DNA of 64,000 bases from Rhodoferax sp. GTDB lineage: Bacteria > Pseudomonadota > Gammaproteobacteria > Burkholderiales > Burkholderiaceae_C. The notes beneath the pieces are model-generated. The model was given only the letters and a program-made list of their open reading frames with translations, did no database searches and was not told the DNA's origin. Shown piece by piece: positions 35,323 to 44,905 of the stretch. The stretch spans positions 196,203 to 260,202 of the forward strand of contig JACKLL010000004.1 in assembly GCA_024235935.1 (NCBI GenBank). Direction: 5' to 3'. Each line of letters opens with the position of its first letter. Positions within the stretch are counted from its first letter, which is position 1. Position numbers and translations under genes: made by a program.

Positions 35323-35326
35323 GTGA
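35159..35326 (+). CDS. Possible 55-residue leader peptide
   Basis: A small open frame from ATG 35159 whose stop codon overlaps the GTG start of the next gene as GTGA. The product starts MTPAHPAHPVTLLRLRDA; no family recognised. The overlap suggests translational coupling, but the frame is Pro/Ala/Arg-rich and lacks a clear ribosome-binding site, so it may be chance. Confidence 0.25.
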   Translation: MTPAHPAHPVTLLRLRDAIASGARRLDPPGPMGVPAVIMDSGVAPGSPSRMKDAR

Positions 35327-36468
35327 AGGCCTCCGCGCTGCGCTACGCGACCCTGCACATGGTGCGGGTCACCCACAAGACCTGCTGGAGCTTCATCCGC
35401 TTGCACACGCAGGATGGACTTGTCGGAGAGGGGGAGGCTACGCTCACCGGCCAGGAAGACGGCTTGCTGGCGGCGGCTGACCGGCTGGTACCACTGGCGT
35501 TGCGCGGCATCCGTACCGACTCGCCCGCTGATTTCGCCACGGAACATGTGCCGGTCGATATCCGGGACGCCAGCATCGTGAGCGCACTCGACCAGGCACT
35601 ATGGAGCCTGCATGCGCAGCGCGCGGGGCAGTCCCTGGCGCAGGTATTGGGCGTGCGTCGCCTGCAGGTGCCGGTATATGCCAACATCAACCGGCGCACC
35701 GAGCTCCGTACCCCGGAGGGCTTCGCTGCCAGTGCGCGGGCCGCCATGGAGGCCGGCTACACCGCCTTCAAGCTGGCACCCTTCGACGAGGTGAACACCA
35801 CCGTATGCATGCAGGGCCACGGATTGCAAGCCATGCACATCGGACTGGCACGGGTCGCTGCCGTGCGCGAGGCCGTCGGTGCTGATGCACGTGTCATGGT
35901 CGACTGCCATTGGCGGTTCGACGAGGCGACCGCCTGCCAGCTCCATGAATCAGCGGCGCGTCTGGGCGTGTACTGGATCGAGTGTCCGATCCCCGAGCTG
36001 CCAGGCAACATTCTTGCGCTTGTGCGGCTGCGCCGTCAGGCCAATGCGCTGGGCATGCTGCAGGCAGGGCTGGAAATGGGCGTCGGCTGGGACAGCTTCC
36101 GGCCGTATTGCGAGGCTGGCGCCTATGACGTGGTGATGCCCGACCTGAAATATGCCGGTGGCATGCATCAGATGCAGGCCATCAGCGCTGGCTGTGCGTC
36201 GCTCGGCGTCCAGGTATCCCCGCACAACCCGAGCGGCCCGATCTGCCATGCCGCCAGCCTGCAGGTCTCGGCCACGCTGGATGCCTTCGACATGCTGGAA
36301 CAGCAATTCGACGAGAGCCCGTTGTTCGACGCCATGGTGCGTGCGCCATTTGCGCCCATTGCGGATGGGCAAACCGCATTGCCGCATGGAAACGGCCTGG
36401 GGGTCGCCCTCGACGAAGCGGTCATTCGACAGCATGCGACGCGCCCGGAGCGCAGCTGGAGCCTCTGA
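35323..36468 (+). CDS. Enolase-superfamily (mandelate racemase/muconate lactonizing type) dehydratase
   Basis: A 381-residue enzyme that removes the alpha proton of a sugar acid and most likely dehydrates it to a 2-keto-3-deoxy acid. Metal ligands are likely D194 (VMVDCHWRF), E220 (WIECPIPE) and E251 (GLEMG). K150 (YTAFKLAPF) and the D274/H301 pair (MPDLKYAGG; SPHNPSGPI) are the likely acid/base residues. Only one lysine is present in place of the KxK motif of mandelate racemase, and the PHNPSGP block resembles galactonate dehydratase-like enzymes. GTG start with an AAGGA site. It overlaps the lactonase gene by one base. Confidence 0.88.
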   Translation: MKASALRYATLHMVRVTHKTCWSFIRLHTQDGLVGEGEATLTGQEDGLLAAADRLVPLALRGIRTDSPADFATEHVPVDIRDASIVSALDQALWSLHAQRAGQSLAQVLGVRRLQVPVYANINRRTELRTPEGFAASARAAMEAGYTAFKLAPFDEVNTTVCMQGHGLQAMHIGLARVAAVREAVGADARVMVDCHWRFDEATACQLHESAARLGVYWIECPIPELPGNILALVRLRRQANALGMLQAGLEMGVGWDSFRPYCEAGAYDVVMPDLKYAGGMHQMQAISAGCASLGVQVSPHNPSGPICHAASLQVSATLDAFDMLEQQFDESPLFDAMVRAPFAPIADGQTALPHGNGLGVALDEAVIRQHATRPERSWSL

Positions 36469-37358
36469 TGGATATGGAGTCACTGCCCTTCGACGTGATC
36501 GCGCCCGCTGGCCAGACCCTGGGGGAGAGCGCATCGTGGTGCGCCCGCACGCAGGCGCTGTGGTGGATCGACATCCGTGCACCGCAGGTCAAACGCTGGA
36601 ACAGCGCCACCGGCGCCATCGATGTCTGGACCATGCCTGAACTGTGTGGTGCCGTGGTGCCCACCGGTGGCGCCGAAGTCGTGGTGGCGCTTCGCGCAGA
36701 TCTCCGATGGCTCGATCCACGAACCGGCGCGCTCGTGCCCTTGGCTAGCCTGGAAACCGGGCAGCCCGAACACCGTCTGAACGAAGCCAAATGCGATCGT
36801 CAAGGGCGACTGTGGTGCGGCAGCATGTGGGATTTCGGCAAACAGGCCACCGGCGGCTTGTATCGCCTTTCCACCGACCTGCAGGTTCGCAAGGTGCGCA
36901 GCGCAGTGACGATTCCCAATGGCATCAGCTTCGCGCCAGACGGCCGGCGCATGTATTTTGTCGACACGGCAACCGGCTGCATCGAGACGGCCGACTATGA
37001 CACCGACGCCGGCATGCCGGCGTCCTGGCGCACCCTGGTCGGGGCGGGTGTTGCGCCCGGCAGGCCCGATGGCAACACGGTCGATGCCGACGGTTGCATC
37101 TGGAGCACGCGTTTTGGTGCGGCTTGCATAGCGCGCTTCACACCGCAGGGCAAGCTCGATCGCCTGATCCGCCTGCCGGTATCGCAGCCAACCTCGTGCG
37201 CCTTCGGTGGCCCTGACCTGGGCACGCTGTTCATCACCAGCGCAACGCAGCGCCTGACGCCCGAGGCACTCGCCGCCGAGCCCATGGCGGGCGCCCTGCT
37301 GGCCCTGCGCCCGGGTGTTCAGGGCCTGACCGAGCCATCGTTCCCTGAAATGGCCTGA
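36468..37358 (+). CDS. SMP-30/gluconolactonase family lactonase
   Basis: A 296-residue six-bladed beta-propeller lactonase that opens sugar 1,4- or 1,5-lactones. Metal-site blocks are seen: GESASWCARTQALWWIDI (Glu), HRLNEAKCDRQGRLWCGSM (Asn), IPNGISFAPD (Asn) and GRPDGNTVDADG (Asp). Start overlaps the dehydratase stop by one base (TGATG). The order lactonase then acid dehydratase is the usual logic of non-phosphorylated sugar oxidation. Confidence 0.92.
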   Translation: MDMESLPFDVIAPAGQTLGESASWCARTQALWWIDIRAPQVKRWNSATGAIDVWTMPELCGAVVPTGGAEVVVALRADLRWLDPRTGALVPLASLETGQPEHRLNEAKCDRQGRLWCGSMWDFGKQATGGLYRLSTDLQVRKVRSAVTIPNGISFAPDGRRMYFVDTATGCIETADYDTDAGMPASWRTLVGAGVAPGRPDGNTVDADGCIWSTRFGAACIARFTPQGKLDRLIRLPVSQPTSCAFGGPDLGTLFITSATQRLTPEALAAEPMAGALLALRPGVQGLTEPSFPEMA

Positions 37359-37410
37359 CAACGCCATTGCCATCGCCGCCCATTCCCTTCGCACAACCAC
37401 TGGAGACACC

Positions 37411-38988
37411 ATGAAAAACCACCTGATTTCAACAGACACCATCACGTCCTCGACACGCCGCCAGCTGCTGATGGGCGGTGCCGGGGCGATCGCGCTGCTG
37501 GCACTGCCAGGATGCGATCGCAGTGCCGTGAAGGAAGCCGCGTCTGGAAATGCGGCATCCGGCGTCAAGACCCTGGTGATGACCCAAAGCACGGACTTCA
37601 ACACCGGCACCATGATGGCGCAGAACAATCCCAACCTGTCCATCATGCGCGTGATCTTCAACTCCCTCACGGAATACGATCCCAAGACGATGGAGCCCAA
37701 GCCGTCGCTGGCCAGCAGCTGGAAGATGTCCGACGACCAGAAGTCGCTGACACTGGACCTGCGCACCGACGTGCTGTTTCACGACGGGGCCAAGTTCACC
37801 TCGGCCGACGTGCTGGCCGCGCTGGCCTTCATGCAGAAGGATGGCGTACCCAGCCAGGTCAAGCACAACGCCAAGATCGTCACGGCCTCTGCACCGTCGG
37901 AAAGCCAGGTGGTGCTGACCCTGCAGCATCCGGTCTCCAACATCTTCGACATGCTGGAAATGATGGTGATTCCCCAGAAGGACTCCTACGAGAAAATGCT
38001 GACCGGCGCGGCATTCGTTGGCACCGGGCCGTTCAAGGTCGACAGCTACAAGCACGGCCAGGGCATGAGCCTGTCGGCCAACGACAAATACTTCAAGGGC
38101 CGGCCGAAAATCGACAAGGTCGAGGTCCAGATCGTGGCCGAGGCGTCTTCGCGCGTGGCGTCACTGAAAACCGGTGCCAGCCATATCTCGATGGACCTGC
38201 CGCCGCTGGACATCACCGGGCTGATCGCCGATGCGAAGTTTGCCAATGTCATCGCGGAAACCTGGGACTCGGCGATGTACGTGGCATCCAACGTCACCGT
38301 CGCGCCGCTCGACAAGAAGGAAGTACGCCAGGCCATCGCCTGGTCCGTCGATCGCGACGCCATCGTCAACAAGGTGCTCAGCGGCATCGGCCAGACCAGT
38401 TCCCTGCCATGGTCCAAGAGTTCGCCGGCCTATGACGAAGCAGCGGTGGGCCACTACAAGTACAACCCCGAAAAAGCCAAGCAGATGATCGAGGCCGCCG
38501 GCGCGTCAGGCAAGGAAGTCAAGATCTGCTACGTCGCCGCGCAGGCGGGCTTTGCCTCGGTGGCGGAGATCGTGCAGGCAGGCATCAACGCCACCGGACT
38601 GAAGGCCACCATGGTGCCCATGCAGGCGGCCGACTTCTTCAAAGGCCTGTCGGGCGAAGGCTTGCCCGGCCTGTTCGTCAATGGCCACGGCTTCGGCCAG
38701 CTGCGCCCCGCCACGCTGCTCAAGGGCGCCTTCCCCTTCAATGCCGACAAGAACGCATCGCGCTTCAGCAACGACCAGTACAAGGCGCTCTCCAACGCGA
38801 TCTGGCAGAACACCGATGCCACGAAGGCCAAGGCGCAATACGACGAGATCAACAAGCTGTTGCTGGACGAGCAGTTTGTCTCCGACCTCGCGCTCGGCGC
38901 GCACACCTACACCATTTCCACCCGCGTCAAGGGGCTGGCCTACACCGCGCTGGACTACCTGATCCTCGACCAGGCTGACCTCGGCTGA
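37411..38988 (+). CDS. ABC transporter substrate-binding protein, family 5 (Dpp/Opp type)
   Basis: A 525-residue binding protein of the peptide/nickel/opine family (SBP_bac_5). The N terminus has a twin-arginine (STRRQLLMGGAG) and a lipobox LPGC near residue 35, so it is likely a Tat- or Sec-exported lipoprotein. It is followed by two permeases and a fused ATPase, a complete importer. In sugar-acid islands such transporters often carry oligosaccharides or glycosides rather than peptides; that is inference. Confidence 0.92.
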   Translation: MKNHLISTDTITSSTRRQLLMGGAGAIALLALPGCDRSAVKEAASGNAASGVKTLVMTQSTDFNTGTMMAQNNPNLSIMRVIFNSLTEYDPKTMEPKPSLASSWKMSDDQKSLTLDLRTDVLFHDGAKFTSADVLAALAFMQKDGVPSQVKHNAKIVTASAPSESQVVLTLQHPVSNIFDMLEMMVIPQKDSYEKMLTGAAFVGTGPFKVDSYKHGQGMSLSANDKYFKGRPKIDKVEVQIVAEASSRVASLKTGASHISMDLPPLDITGLIADAKFANVIAETWDSAMYVASNVTVAPLDKKEVRQAIAWSVDRDAIVNKVLSGIGQTSSLPWSKSSPAYDEAAVGHYKYNPEKAKQMIEAAGASGKEVKICYVAAQAGFASVAEIVQAGINATGLKATMVPMQAADFFKGLSGEGLPGLFVNGHGFGQLRPATLLKGAFPFNADKNASRFSNDQYKALSNAIWQNTDATKAKAQYDEINKLLLDEQFVSDLALGAHTYTISTRVKGLAYTALDYLILDQADLG

Positions 38989-39079
38989 CAGATGAACATC
39001 TTGCATCGCTTGCAAGCTTCTTGCAGCCCTTCACTCTCCCACGGGCGGCCATCCGGCCGTCCATCCGAGGAGCATTGAC

Positions 39080-40033
39080 ATGCTTCGCTACGCATTGCGC
39101 CGCATACCATCGGGCCTGCTCATCCTGGCGGTGGCATCGGTGGTCATCTTCCTGCTGCTGCGTGCCACCGGCGGCGACCCCGCCGCGGTAAAGGCCGGTC
39201 CGGATGCATCACCGGAAACCATCGCGGCAATACGGACCTCGCTGGGGCTGGACCTGCCGCTTCCGGTGCAGTACTTTCGCTGGCTGACGGGTCTGTTCAC
39301 CGGTGACCTGGGCTATTCCCTGGTGACCGGGGCGCCACTGGCCAGCCTGATCGGCAACGGCCTGCAGGCCACCTTCGTACTCACGTTCGCGGCTTCGCTG
39401 CTTTCCGTGGGCATAGGCCTGGTGCTGGGCATCGTGATCGCCGTCAGTTCGGGCACCGGGCGCAGCGTGCTGGACGGCGTGGCCAGCATGATGCTGGCTG
39501 TGCCCACGTATGTGAGCGGGGTGCTGCTGATCCTGGTGTTGTCGGTGACCTTCAATGTACTGCCCGTGGGCGGCTACCGCCCGCTGCTGGACGACCCGCA
39601 GATCGGCGTGCAGTATCTGGCCATGCCGGCGATCTGCCTGGCCTTGCCTGCAGCCGGTGTCCTGGCGCGCTTCCTGGCAACCTCCATGCGCCAGGTGATG
39701 GACGAGGACTTTGTGCGAACCGGCATGGCCAAGGGCCTGGGCCGGGGGCGCCTGTTGCTCAGACACATCCTGCCCAATGCCTTGCCACCGGTATTCACCG
39801 TGCTGGGCATTCAGGTCGGGCAGATGCTGGGTGGCGCCATCGTGGTGGAGGCCATTTTTGCCTGGCCCGGCATCGGCAGCGTGCTGGCCAATGCGACCCT
39901 GGCGCGGGACTACTTTCTGATTCAGGACCTGTTGCTCATTGCCGTGGCCGTGTTCATCGTGATCCAGATCGTGACGGACCTGGCCCACGCCGCCCTGGAT
40001 TCCCGCGTGCGCCTGGAGCAGCCATCATCATGA
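39080..40033 (+). CDS. ABC transporter permease, DppB type
   Basis: A 317-residue inner-membrane permease with six helices. It starts MLRYALRRIPSGLLILAV and has the EAA-type coupling loop DFVRTGMAKGLGRGRLLLRH that contacts the ATPase. It overlaps the next permease gene by four bases (ATGA), so they are translationally coupled. First of two permeases of the importer that starts at 37411. Confidence 0.93.
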   Translation: MLRYALRRIPSGLLILAVASVVIFLLLRATGGDPAAVKAGPDASPETIAAIRTSLGLDLPLPVQYFRWLTGLFTGDLGYSLVTGAPLASLIGNGLQATFVLTFAASLLSVGIGLVLGIVIAVSSGTGRSVLDGVASMMLAVPTYVSGVLLILVLSVTFNVLPVGGYRPLLDDPQIGVQYLAMPAICLALPAAGVLARFLATSMRQVMDEDFVRTGMAKGLGRGRLLLRHILPNALPPVFTVLGIQVGQMLGGAIVVEAIFAWPGIGSVLANATLARDYFLIQDLLLIAVAVFIVIQIVTDLAHAALDSRVRLEQPSS

Positions 40034-40863
40034 GCAACACATTCATGCCGGATAGTGCGCTTCGCCGGGGCCTGCGCCGCCCGCGCACCATGATCGGACT
40101 GTGCATCGTCGCCGTGTGCGTCCTGCTGGGCCTGCTGGCGCCGGTTCTGAGCCCGCATTCCCCGATGGACCAGAGTTTCGACGCCTTGCAGCGTCTGTCG
40201 CTGGCGCATCCGCTCGGCACCGACGAACTGGGCCGCGACCTGCTGGCACGGGTGTTGTACGGCATCCGGGTGGACGTGGTGGTTGCCGTGTTCGCCATTC
40301 CGCTGGGAGCGATCGCAGGCTGCGCGCTCGGCATGCTCAGTGCCAACAACCGCTGGTACGGCACGCTGCTGCAGCGCAGTTTCGACCTGATGCTGGCGTT
40401 TACGGCGCTGGTCATGGGCATGCTGGTGGCCGCCCTGATTGGCACCGGAACGCCCGCTGTGGTCGTGACGGTGGCCTTGGTCAACGTGCCGCTGTTCGGC
40501 CGCATCACGCGCAGTGCCGTGATGACCCAGCTCAGCCGTGACTACGCGGTGGCGGCTGAAGTCCTGGGCGTGTCCCGTGGGCGGCTGATGTTGCGCCACA
40601 TCCTTCCCAACAGTGTGGACGCGCTCATCGTGCAGGCCGCGCTGAGCTTTTCGATGGCCGTGTTCATCGAAGGTGCCATGAGCTTTGTGGGCATCGGCGT
40701 GCGGCCTCCCAATCCTTCACTGGGTGCCACCTTGAAAGCCAGCATCAATTTCCTCGGTCAGACACCCGCGTATTCGATTGCACCGATGGTGGTCGTGACG
40801 CTGCTGGTGCTGGGTTTCACCCTCATCTCCGATGGCCTCAACCAGGCCCTGCTCAAACGATGA
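40030..40863 (+). CDS. ABC transporter permease, DppC type
   Basis: A 277-residue permease with an N-terminal helix, the OppC-like segment LAHPLGTDELGRDLLARVLYG, and the coupling loop YAVAAEVLGVSRGRLMLRH. It overlaps the DppB-type gene and the fused ATPase gene by four bases each, a tight operon. Confidence 0.93.
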   Translation: MSNTFMPDSALRRGLRRPRTMIGLCIVAVCVLLGLLAPVLSPHSPMDQSFDALQRLSLAHPLGTDELGRDLLARVLYGIRVDVVVAVFAIPLGAIAGCALGMLSANNRWYGTLLQRSFDLMLAFTALVMGMLVAALIGTGTPAVVVTVALVNVPLFGRITRSAVMTQLSRDYAVAAEVLGVSRGRLMLRHILPNSVDALIVQAALSFSMAVFIEGAMSFVGIGVRPPNPSLGATLKASINFLGQTPAYSIAPMVVVTLLVLGFTLISDGLNQALLKR

Positions 40864-43037
40864 CACACTTGAACGCCCATGCGGGCACGGCAGCGGACCC
40901 CGTGCTGCAAGTCCAGGGACTGAGCACGCGTTTCCACACCGGACGCGGCACGGTACGCGCGGTCGAGAACGTGAGTTTCGACGTACGCCGTGGCGAGACG
41001 CTGGGCCTGGTCGGCGAGTCGGGTTCGGGCAAGTCGGTCACGGCAATGTCACTGCTCAACCTGGTTCGCGAACCGGGCAACATCGAAGCCGGGCACATCC
41101 TGTTCCGAGGCAAGGACATCGTGGCCTTGTCGAACAAGGAGTTGCGCGGCATCCGGGGCAACGGCCTGTCGATGGTGTTCCAGGATCCGATGTCGTCGCT
41201 GAATCCCATCATGCGCATCGGCGACCAGATCACCGAGGCGATCCACGGCAAGGAGCGCACCACGGCGGCGCAGGCGCGTGAACGTGCCGTCAAGCTCATG
41301 AAACTGGTCGGCATACCTGACCCCGCACTGCGGCTGGCAGACTATCCGCACCGCTTCTCCGGCGGCATGCGCCAGCGGGTGATGATTGCCATGGCCCTGG
41401 CCAACGAGCCCGACGTGATCGTCGCCGACGAGCCCACGACCGCGCTGGACGTGACAGTGCAGGCCCAGATCCTGGACGTGCTGGCCGACATCAACCGGCA
41501 ACTCGGAACGGCCATCATCCTCATCACGCACAACCTGGGTGTCGTGGCGCGTTCCTGTGACCGCGTTGCCGTGATGTACGCCGGGCGCATCGTCGAGCAG
41601 GCGCGCACGGCCGACCTGTTTGCCGACCCGCGCCATCCCTATACCCAGGCCTTGCTGGCCGCCACGCCGCGGCTGCTGGCGTCGCGCGCCCATGCACTGA
41701 TGCCGATCGAAGGCCAGCCGCCCAACCTGGCGGACGCCATCACCGGATGCGCATTCGCACCGCGCTGCCACTTTGCCCATGCGGCCTGCCAGGAACAGCC
41801 GCCCACGACGCAGCTGGATGACCGCCGCTTCGATTGCTGGAAGACGGCCAGCGGAGAACCCTTGCCGCCCTTGCCCCGGCATCGCAGCCAGGGCCCCGAA
41901 GCGGTGGCGCTTGTGCGGGCCATGCCGGTCGCGGAGGATCCGCAGTCGCGGACGGGCCTGGTACCTCCGTTGCTGGAAGTGCGGGATCTGGTGGTGCGTT
42001 TCAACGTACCCTCCACCAGCCTGAACCCCTTCGCGCCGGGGCGCCATCTGCACGCGGTCGACGGCGTCAGCTTCACAATCGACCGGGCCGAAACCGTAGG
42101 CCTTGTGGGCGAGTCCGGTTGCGGCAAGTCCAGCCTGGGCAAGGCGCTGATGGGGATCAACCCCGTGACGACGGGCCAGGTCGTCTTCGATGGCAAGGAT
42201 GTCACGCAGCTGTCCGGCGAGCAGCGCCAATGGGTCAGGCGTCAGTTGCAGATGGTCTTCCAGGACCCGATGAGTGCGCTCAACCCCCGCATGACCATCG
42301 GCGACGCCCTGGCGGAACCGCTCATCGTGCATGGTCTGTGCAAGGGTGCGGCGCAAGTCCAGGCCCGGGTGGGCGAACTGATGCAACTGGTCGGCCTGGA
42401 TCCCGCCGTCGCGACCCGCTACCCGCATGAATTTTCGGGCGGCCAGCGCCAGCGCGTGGTGATCGCGCGCGGTCTGGCCGTCAACCCCAAACTGCTGGTG
42501 TGCGACGAGGCGGTGGCGGCACTGGACGTGTCGCTGCAGGCACAGGTGATCAATCTGCTCAAGGATCTGCAGGCCCGGCTCGGACTGTCCATGCTGTTCA
42601 TCGGCCACGATCTGGCCAGTGTGCGCTATGTATCTGACCGGATCCTCGTGATGTACCTGGGCCAGGTCGTGGAAGAAGGGCCGGCGGAAACGCTGACACT
42701 GCAACCGCAGCATCCCTACACGGTGAGTCTGCTGTCGGCGGTGCCCGAGCCAGACCCCGTCACCGAAGCGAGCCGTCAGCGCATCATGCTCGGCGGGGAT
42801 CTGCCCAGCCCGCTCGACCCGCCCTCGGGTTGCCGCTTTCGCACCCGGTGCCCCGTCGGTCCGCTGCACCGCGAGGGTCGCGAGCGTTGCGTCTCCGAAC
42901 AGCCGGCCCTGATGCCGGTGGCCGGCAGCCCCGGCAGCAAGGCCGCCTGCCACTTTGCCGGCGAGATGACACTTGCCGGCGCCACGGCAACGCGCGTGAT
43001 ACCTCTGCACGAATCCAAGGAACTGATACCCACATGA
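40860..43037 (+). CDS. ABC transporter ATP-binding protein, fused DppD-DppF
   Basis: A 725-residue protein with two complete nucleotide-binding domains. Domain 1: Walker A GESGSGKS, signature FSGGMRQR, Walker B VIVADEPTTALD. Domain 2: GESGCGKS, FSGGQRQR, LLVCDEAVAALD (Ala replaces the usual Pro). Each domain ends with an oligopeptide-type cysteine region (CAFAPRCHFAHAAC; CRFRTRC). It powers the importer encoded just upstream. The fusion is a known variant. It overlaps the following SDR gene by four bases. Confidence 0.93.
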   Translation: MTHLNAHAGTAADPVLQVQGLSTRFHTGRGTVRAVENVSFDVRRGETLGLVGESGSGKSVTAMSLLNLVREPGNIEAGHILFRGKDIVALSNKELRGIRGNGLSMVFQDPMSSLNPIMRIGDQITEAIHGKERTTAAQARERAVKLMKLVGIPDPALRLADYPHRFSGGMRQRVMIAMALANEPDVIVADEPTTALDVTVQAQILDVLADINRQLGTAIILITHNLGVVARSCDRVAVMYAGRIVEQARTADLFADPRHPYTQALLAATPRLLASRAHALMPIEGQPPNLADAITGCAFAPRCHFAHAACQEQPPTTQLDDRRFDCWKTASGEPLPPLPRHRSQGPEAVALVRAMPVAEDPQSRTGLVPPLLEVRDLVVRFNVPSTSLNPFAPGRHLHAVDGVSFTIDRAETVGLVGESGCGKSSLGKALMGINPVTTGQVVFDGKDVTQLSGEQRQWVRRQLQMVFQDPMSALNPRMTIGDALAEPLIVHGLCKGAAQVQARVGELMQLVGLDPAVATRYPHEFSGGQRQRVVIARGLAVNPKLLVCDEAVAALDVSLQAQVINLLKDLQARLGLSMLFIGHDLASVRYVSDRILVMYLGQVVEEGPAETLTLQPQHPYTVSLLSAVPEPDPVTEASRQRIMLGGDLPSPLDPPSGCRFRTRCPVGPLHREGRERCVSEQPALMPVAGSPGSKAACHFAGEMTLAGATATRVIPLHESKELIPT

Positions 43038-43855
43038 AAACGACCATCACCGATACCTCTGCTGCGCGCGTGGCAGCACGCTTTTCCATGACCGGCAGGC
43101 GTGCGCTGGTCACCGGTGGCAGCCTGTCCATCGGACGCGCCATCGTGCTCGCCTTCGCGGACGCGGGAGCCGACGTGGCGGTTCAATATGCCGCCGGCGC
43201 AGACACCTCGCTGCAGAACAAGGACGCGGCCGACACGCTGTCCCGGGACCTCGCGGATCGGGGCGCCCGCCACGCCTTCATCGAGTCCGACTTCTTCCAG
43301 CCCGGCGCGGGAACGCACACGGTGCGGGAAGCCGAACGTCTGCTGGGGGGCGTCGACGTGCTGGTGCTGTGCGCTTCGGTTCAGCAGCGCGAACCTTTCA
43401 CCGAGATCAGCGACCGCGAACTGGAGCGCCAGCGCCGCATCAACTTCGATGCCAGCGTCGAACTGCTGAAGGCGGGTGTGCCCGGCATGCGCGACCGCGG
43501 CTGGGGCCGCATACTGACCATCGGCAGCATCAACCAGACCCGACCCGCACCGGATCTCGCCATCTACGCGGCCCTCAAGTCGGCACAGCACAACCTGTGC
43601 ATCAATCTGGCACGCCAATTGGCGCCGCATGGCGTGACCGTCAACAACCTCTCGCCCGGACTTGTCGCCACGGCACGCAACGCATGGCGGCGCGTGGATG
43701 CCGATCAGTGGGCGGCGATCCAGGCGGAGTCCAGCCCGATGGGCAGGGCCGGGACACCGGACGAGATGGCGAATGCGGCGCTGCTGCTGTGCTCGGAGGC
43801 CGGCAGCTTCATCACCGGTGCAGACCTGCAGGTGACGGGGGGCGCTCACTTGTGA
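43034..43855 (+). CDS. SDR family oxidoreductase
   Basis: A 273-residue short-chain dehydrogenase with the cofactor motif TGGSLSIG, catalytic Ser in TIGSINQTRP and Tyr/Lys in YAALK. Its start overlaps the ATPase stop (ATGA), so it belongs to the transporter operon. Substrate unknown; a sugar or sugar-lactone dehydrogenase is the likely role from context. Confidence 0.88.
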   Translation: MKTTITDTSAARVAARFSMTGRRALVTGGSLSIGRAIVLAFADAGADVAVQYAAGADTSLQNKDAADTLSRDLADRGARHAFIESDFFQPGAGTHTVREAERLLGGVDVLVLCASVQQREPFTEISDRELERQRRINFDASVELLKAGVPGMRDRGWGRILTIGSINQTRPAPDLAIYAALKSAQHNLCINLARQLAPHGVTVNNLSPGLVATARNAWRRVDADQWAAIQAESSPMGRAGTPDEMANAALLLCSEAGSFITGADLQVTGGAHL

Positions 43856-44033
43856 ACGACCGCATCCAGGGGAGTGGACTTGCCGCCTCCAACGGCCGGT
43901 GCGCCAGGCCGATGCGCCTTGGGCCCACGGGGTCCAGGTGTCCGCGCCTGAACCCCCTGCACGCCGCACGAGTCCCGCGACGGGTGCCACCATCTGGCGC
44001 GATGTTCGACATCCACAACAAGGAGGCTGGACC

Positions 44034-44768
44034 ATGGAACCCCATGCGCTGACCCTGGCCGGCAAGGTCGCCGTCATCACCGGCGCCGGGCGTGGCATCG
44101 GCCGCGCCATCGCAATGGCGTATGCGCGGGCTGGCGCCGCGGTGGTGTGCGGCGCGCGCAGCCGCGGCGAAATCGAAGCGACCGTGGCCTTGATCGCGGC
44201 CAACGGAGGCACGGCAAGCGCCTGTGTAGCCGACGTCTGTTCGCATGCGTCGATGCAGGCCTTGTTCCAGCATGCCGCAGGCATCCACGGCGGTGTGGAC
44301 ATCGTCGTCGCCAATGCCGGTGGCGGGTTTCACGCACATCACGTCGCCGACGCGGACCCGGTGCAGTGGGCCGAGACCATACAGACCAACCTGATCGGCG
44401 CCTTCCATACCGCACACGCGGCGATTCCTCACCTGCGTGCCCGGGGTGCCGGCAAGCTGATCTTCATGGGCTCGGGGGCTCGCAATGACACAGTCCCGGG
44501 AATGTCTGCGTACGCCGCATCCAAGCTGGCCTTGTGGAAGCTGACCCAGGTGCTGGCGATGGAGCTGCATGCGTACCGCATCAGCGTCAACGAACTGATC
44601 CCCGGCCCGGTCAAGACCGCAATGACCGATTTCGGCGCGCGTTCGTTCGCGCCCAGCGAATGGGTCAAGGAGCCCGACGATGTGGTGCCGATGGCGATGT
44701 TTCTTGCCACCCAGCCGGACATCGGGCCCACCGCGCAAAGCTTCAGCCTGATGCGCCGCGCCAACTAG
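44034..44768 (+). CDS. SDR family oxidoreductase
   Basis: A 244-residue short-chain dehydrogenase with TGAGRGIG, the NAG motif ANAGGG, catalytic Ser in FMGSGARND and Tyr/Lys in YAASK. The ATG at 44034 follows an AGGAGG site, which sets the start within a longer frame. It is the last plus-strand gene of the island, 178 bases after the previous SDR; the C-terminal half is a little shorter than usual and ends SFSLMRRAN. Confidence 0.87.
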   Translation: MEPHALTLAGKVAVITGAGRGIGRAIAMAYARAGAAVVCGARSRGEIEATVALIAANGGTASACVADVCSHASMQALFQHAAGIHGGVDIVVANAGGGFHAHHVADADPVQWAETIQTNLIGAFHTAHAAIPHLRARGAGKLIFMGSGARNDTVPGMSAYAASKLALWKLTQVLAMELHAYRISVNELIPGPVKTAMTDFGARSFAPSEWVKEPDDVVPMAMFLATQPDIGPTAQSFSLMRRAN

Positions 44769-44905
44769 GCCGTACACCCGCGCGATCGAAGCTCCGTGGC
44801 GCCCACCGTGCGGCTCGGGGCCTCCCGGGACGGCATTGCCCCTGCAGACACGGTGCCCGCGCCACGGCCATCGCCATCGCCGTCGCGCCTGCGCCAGTGG
44901 ATGAC

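Noticed and set aside
41049..43010. 653-codon open frame antisense to the fused ABC ATPase
   Set aside because: The sense strand has two full sets of ATPase motifs; the antisense product has none.
43853..44052. Small GTG frame between the two SDR genes
   Set aside because: It overlaps the well-supported start of the SDR at 44034 and has no family features.
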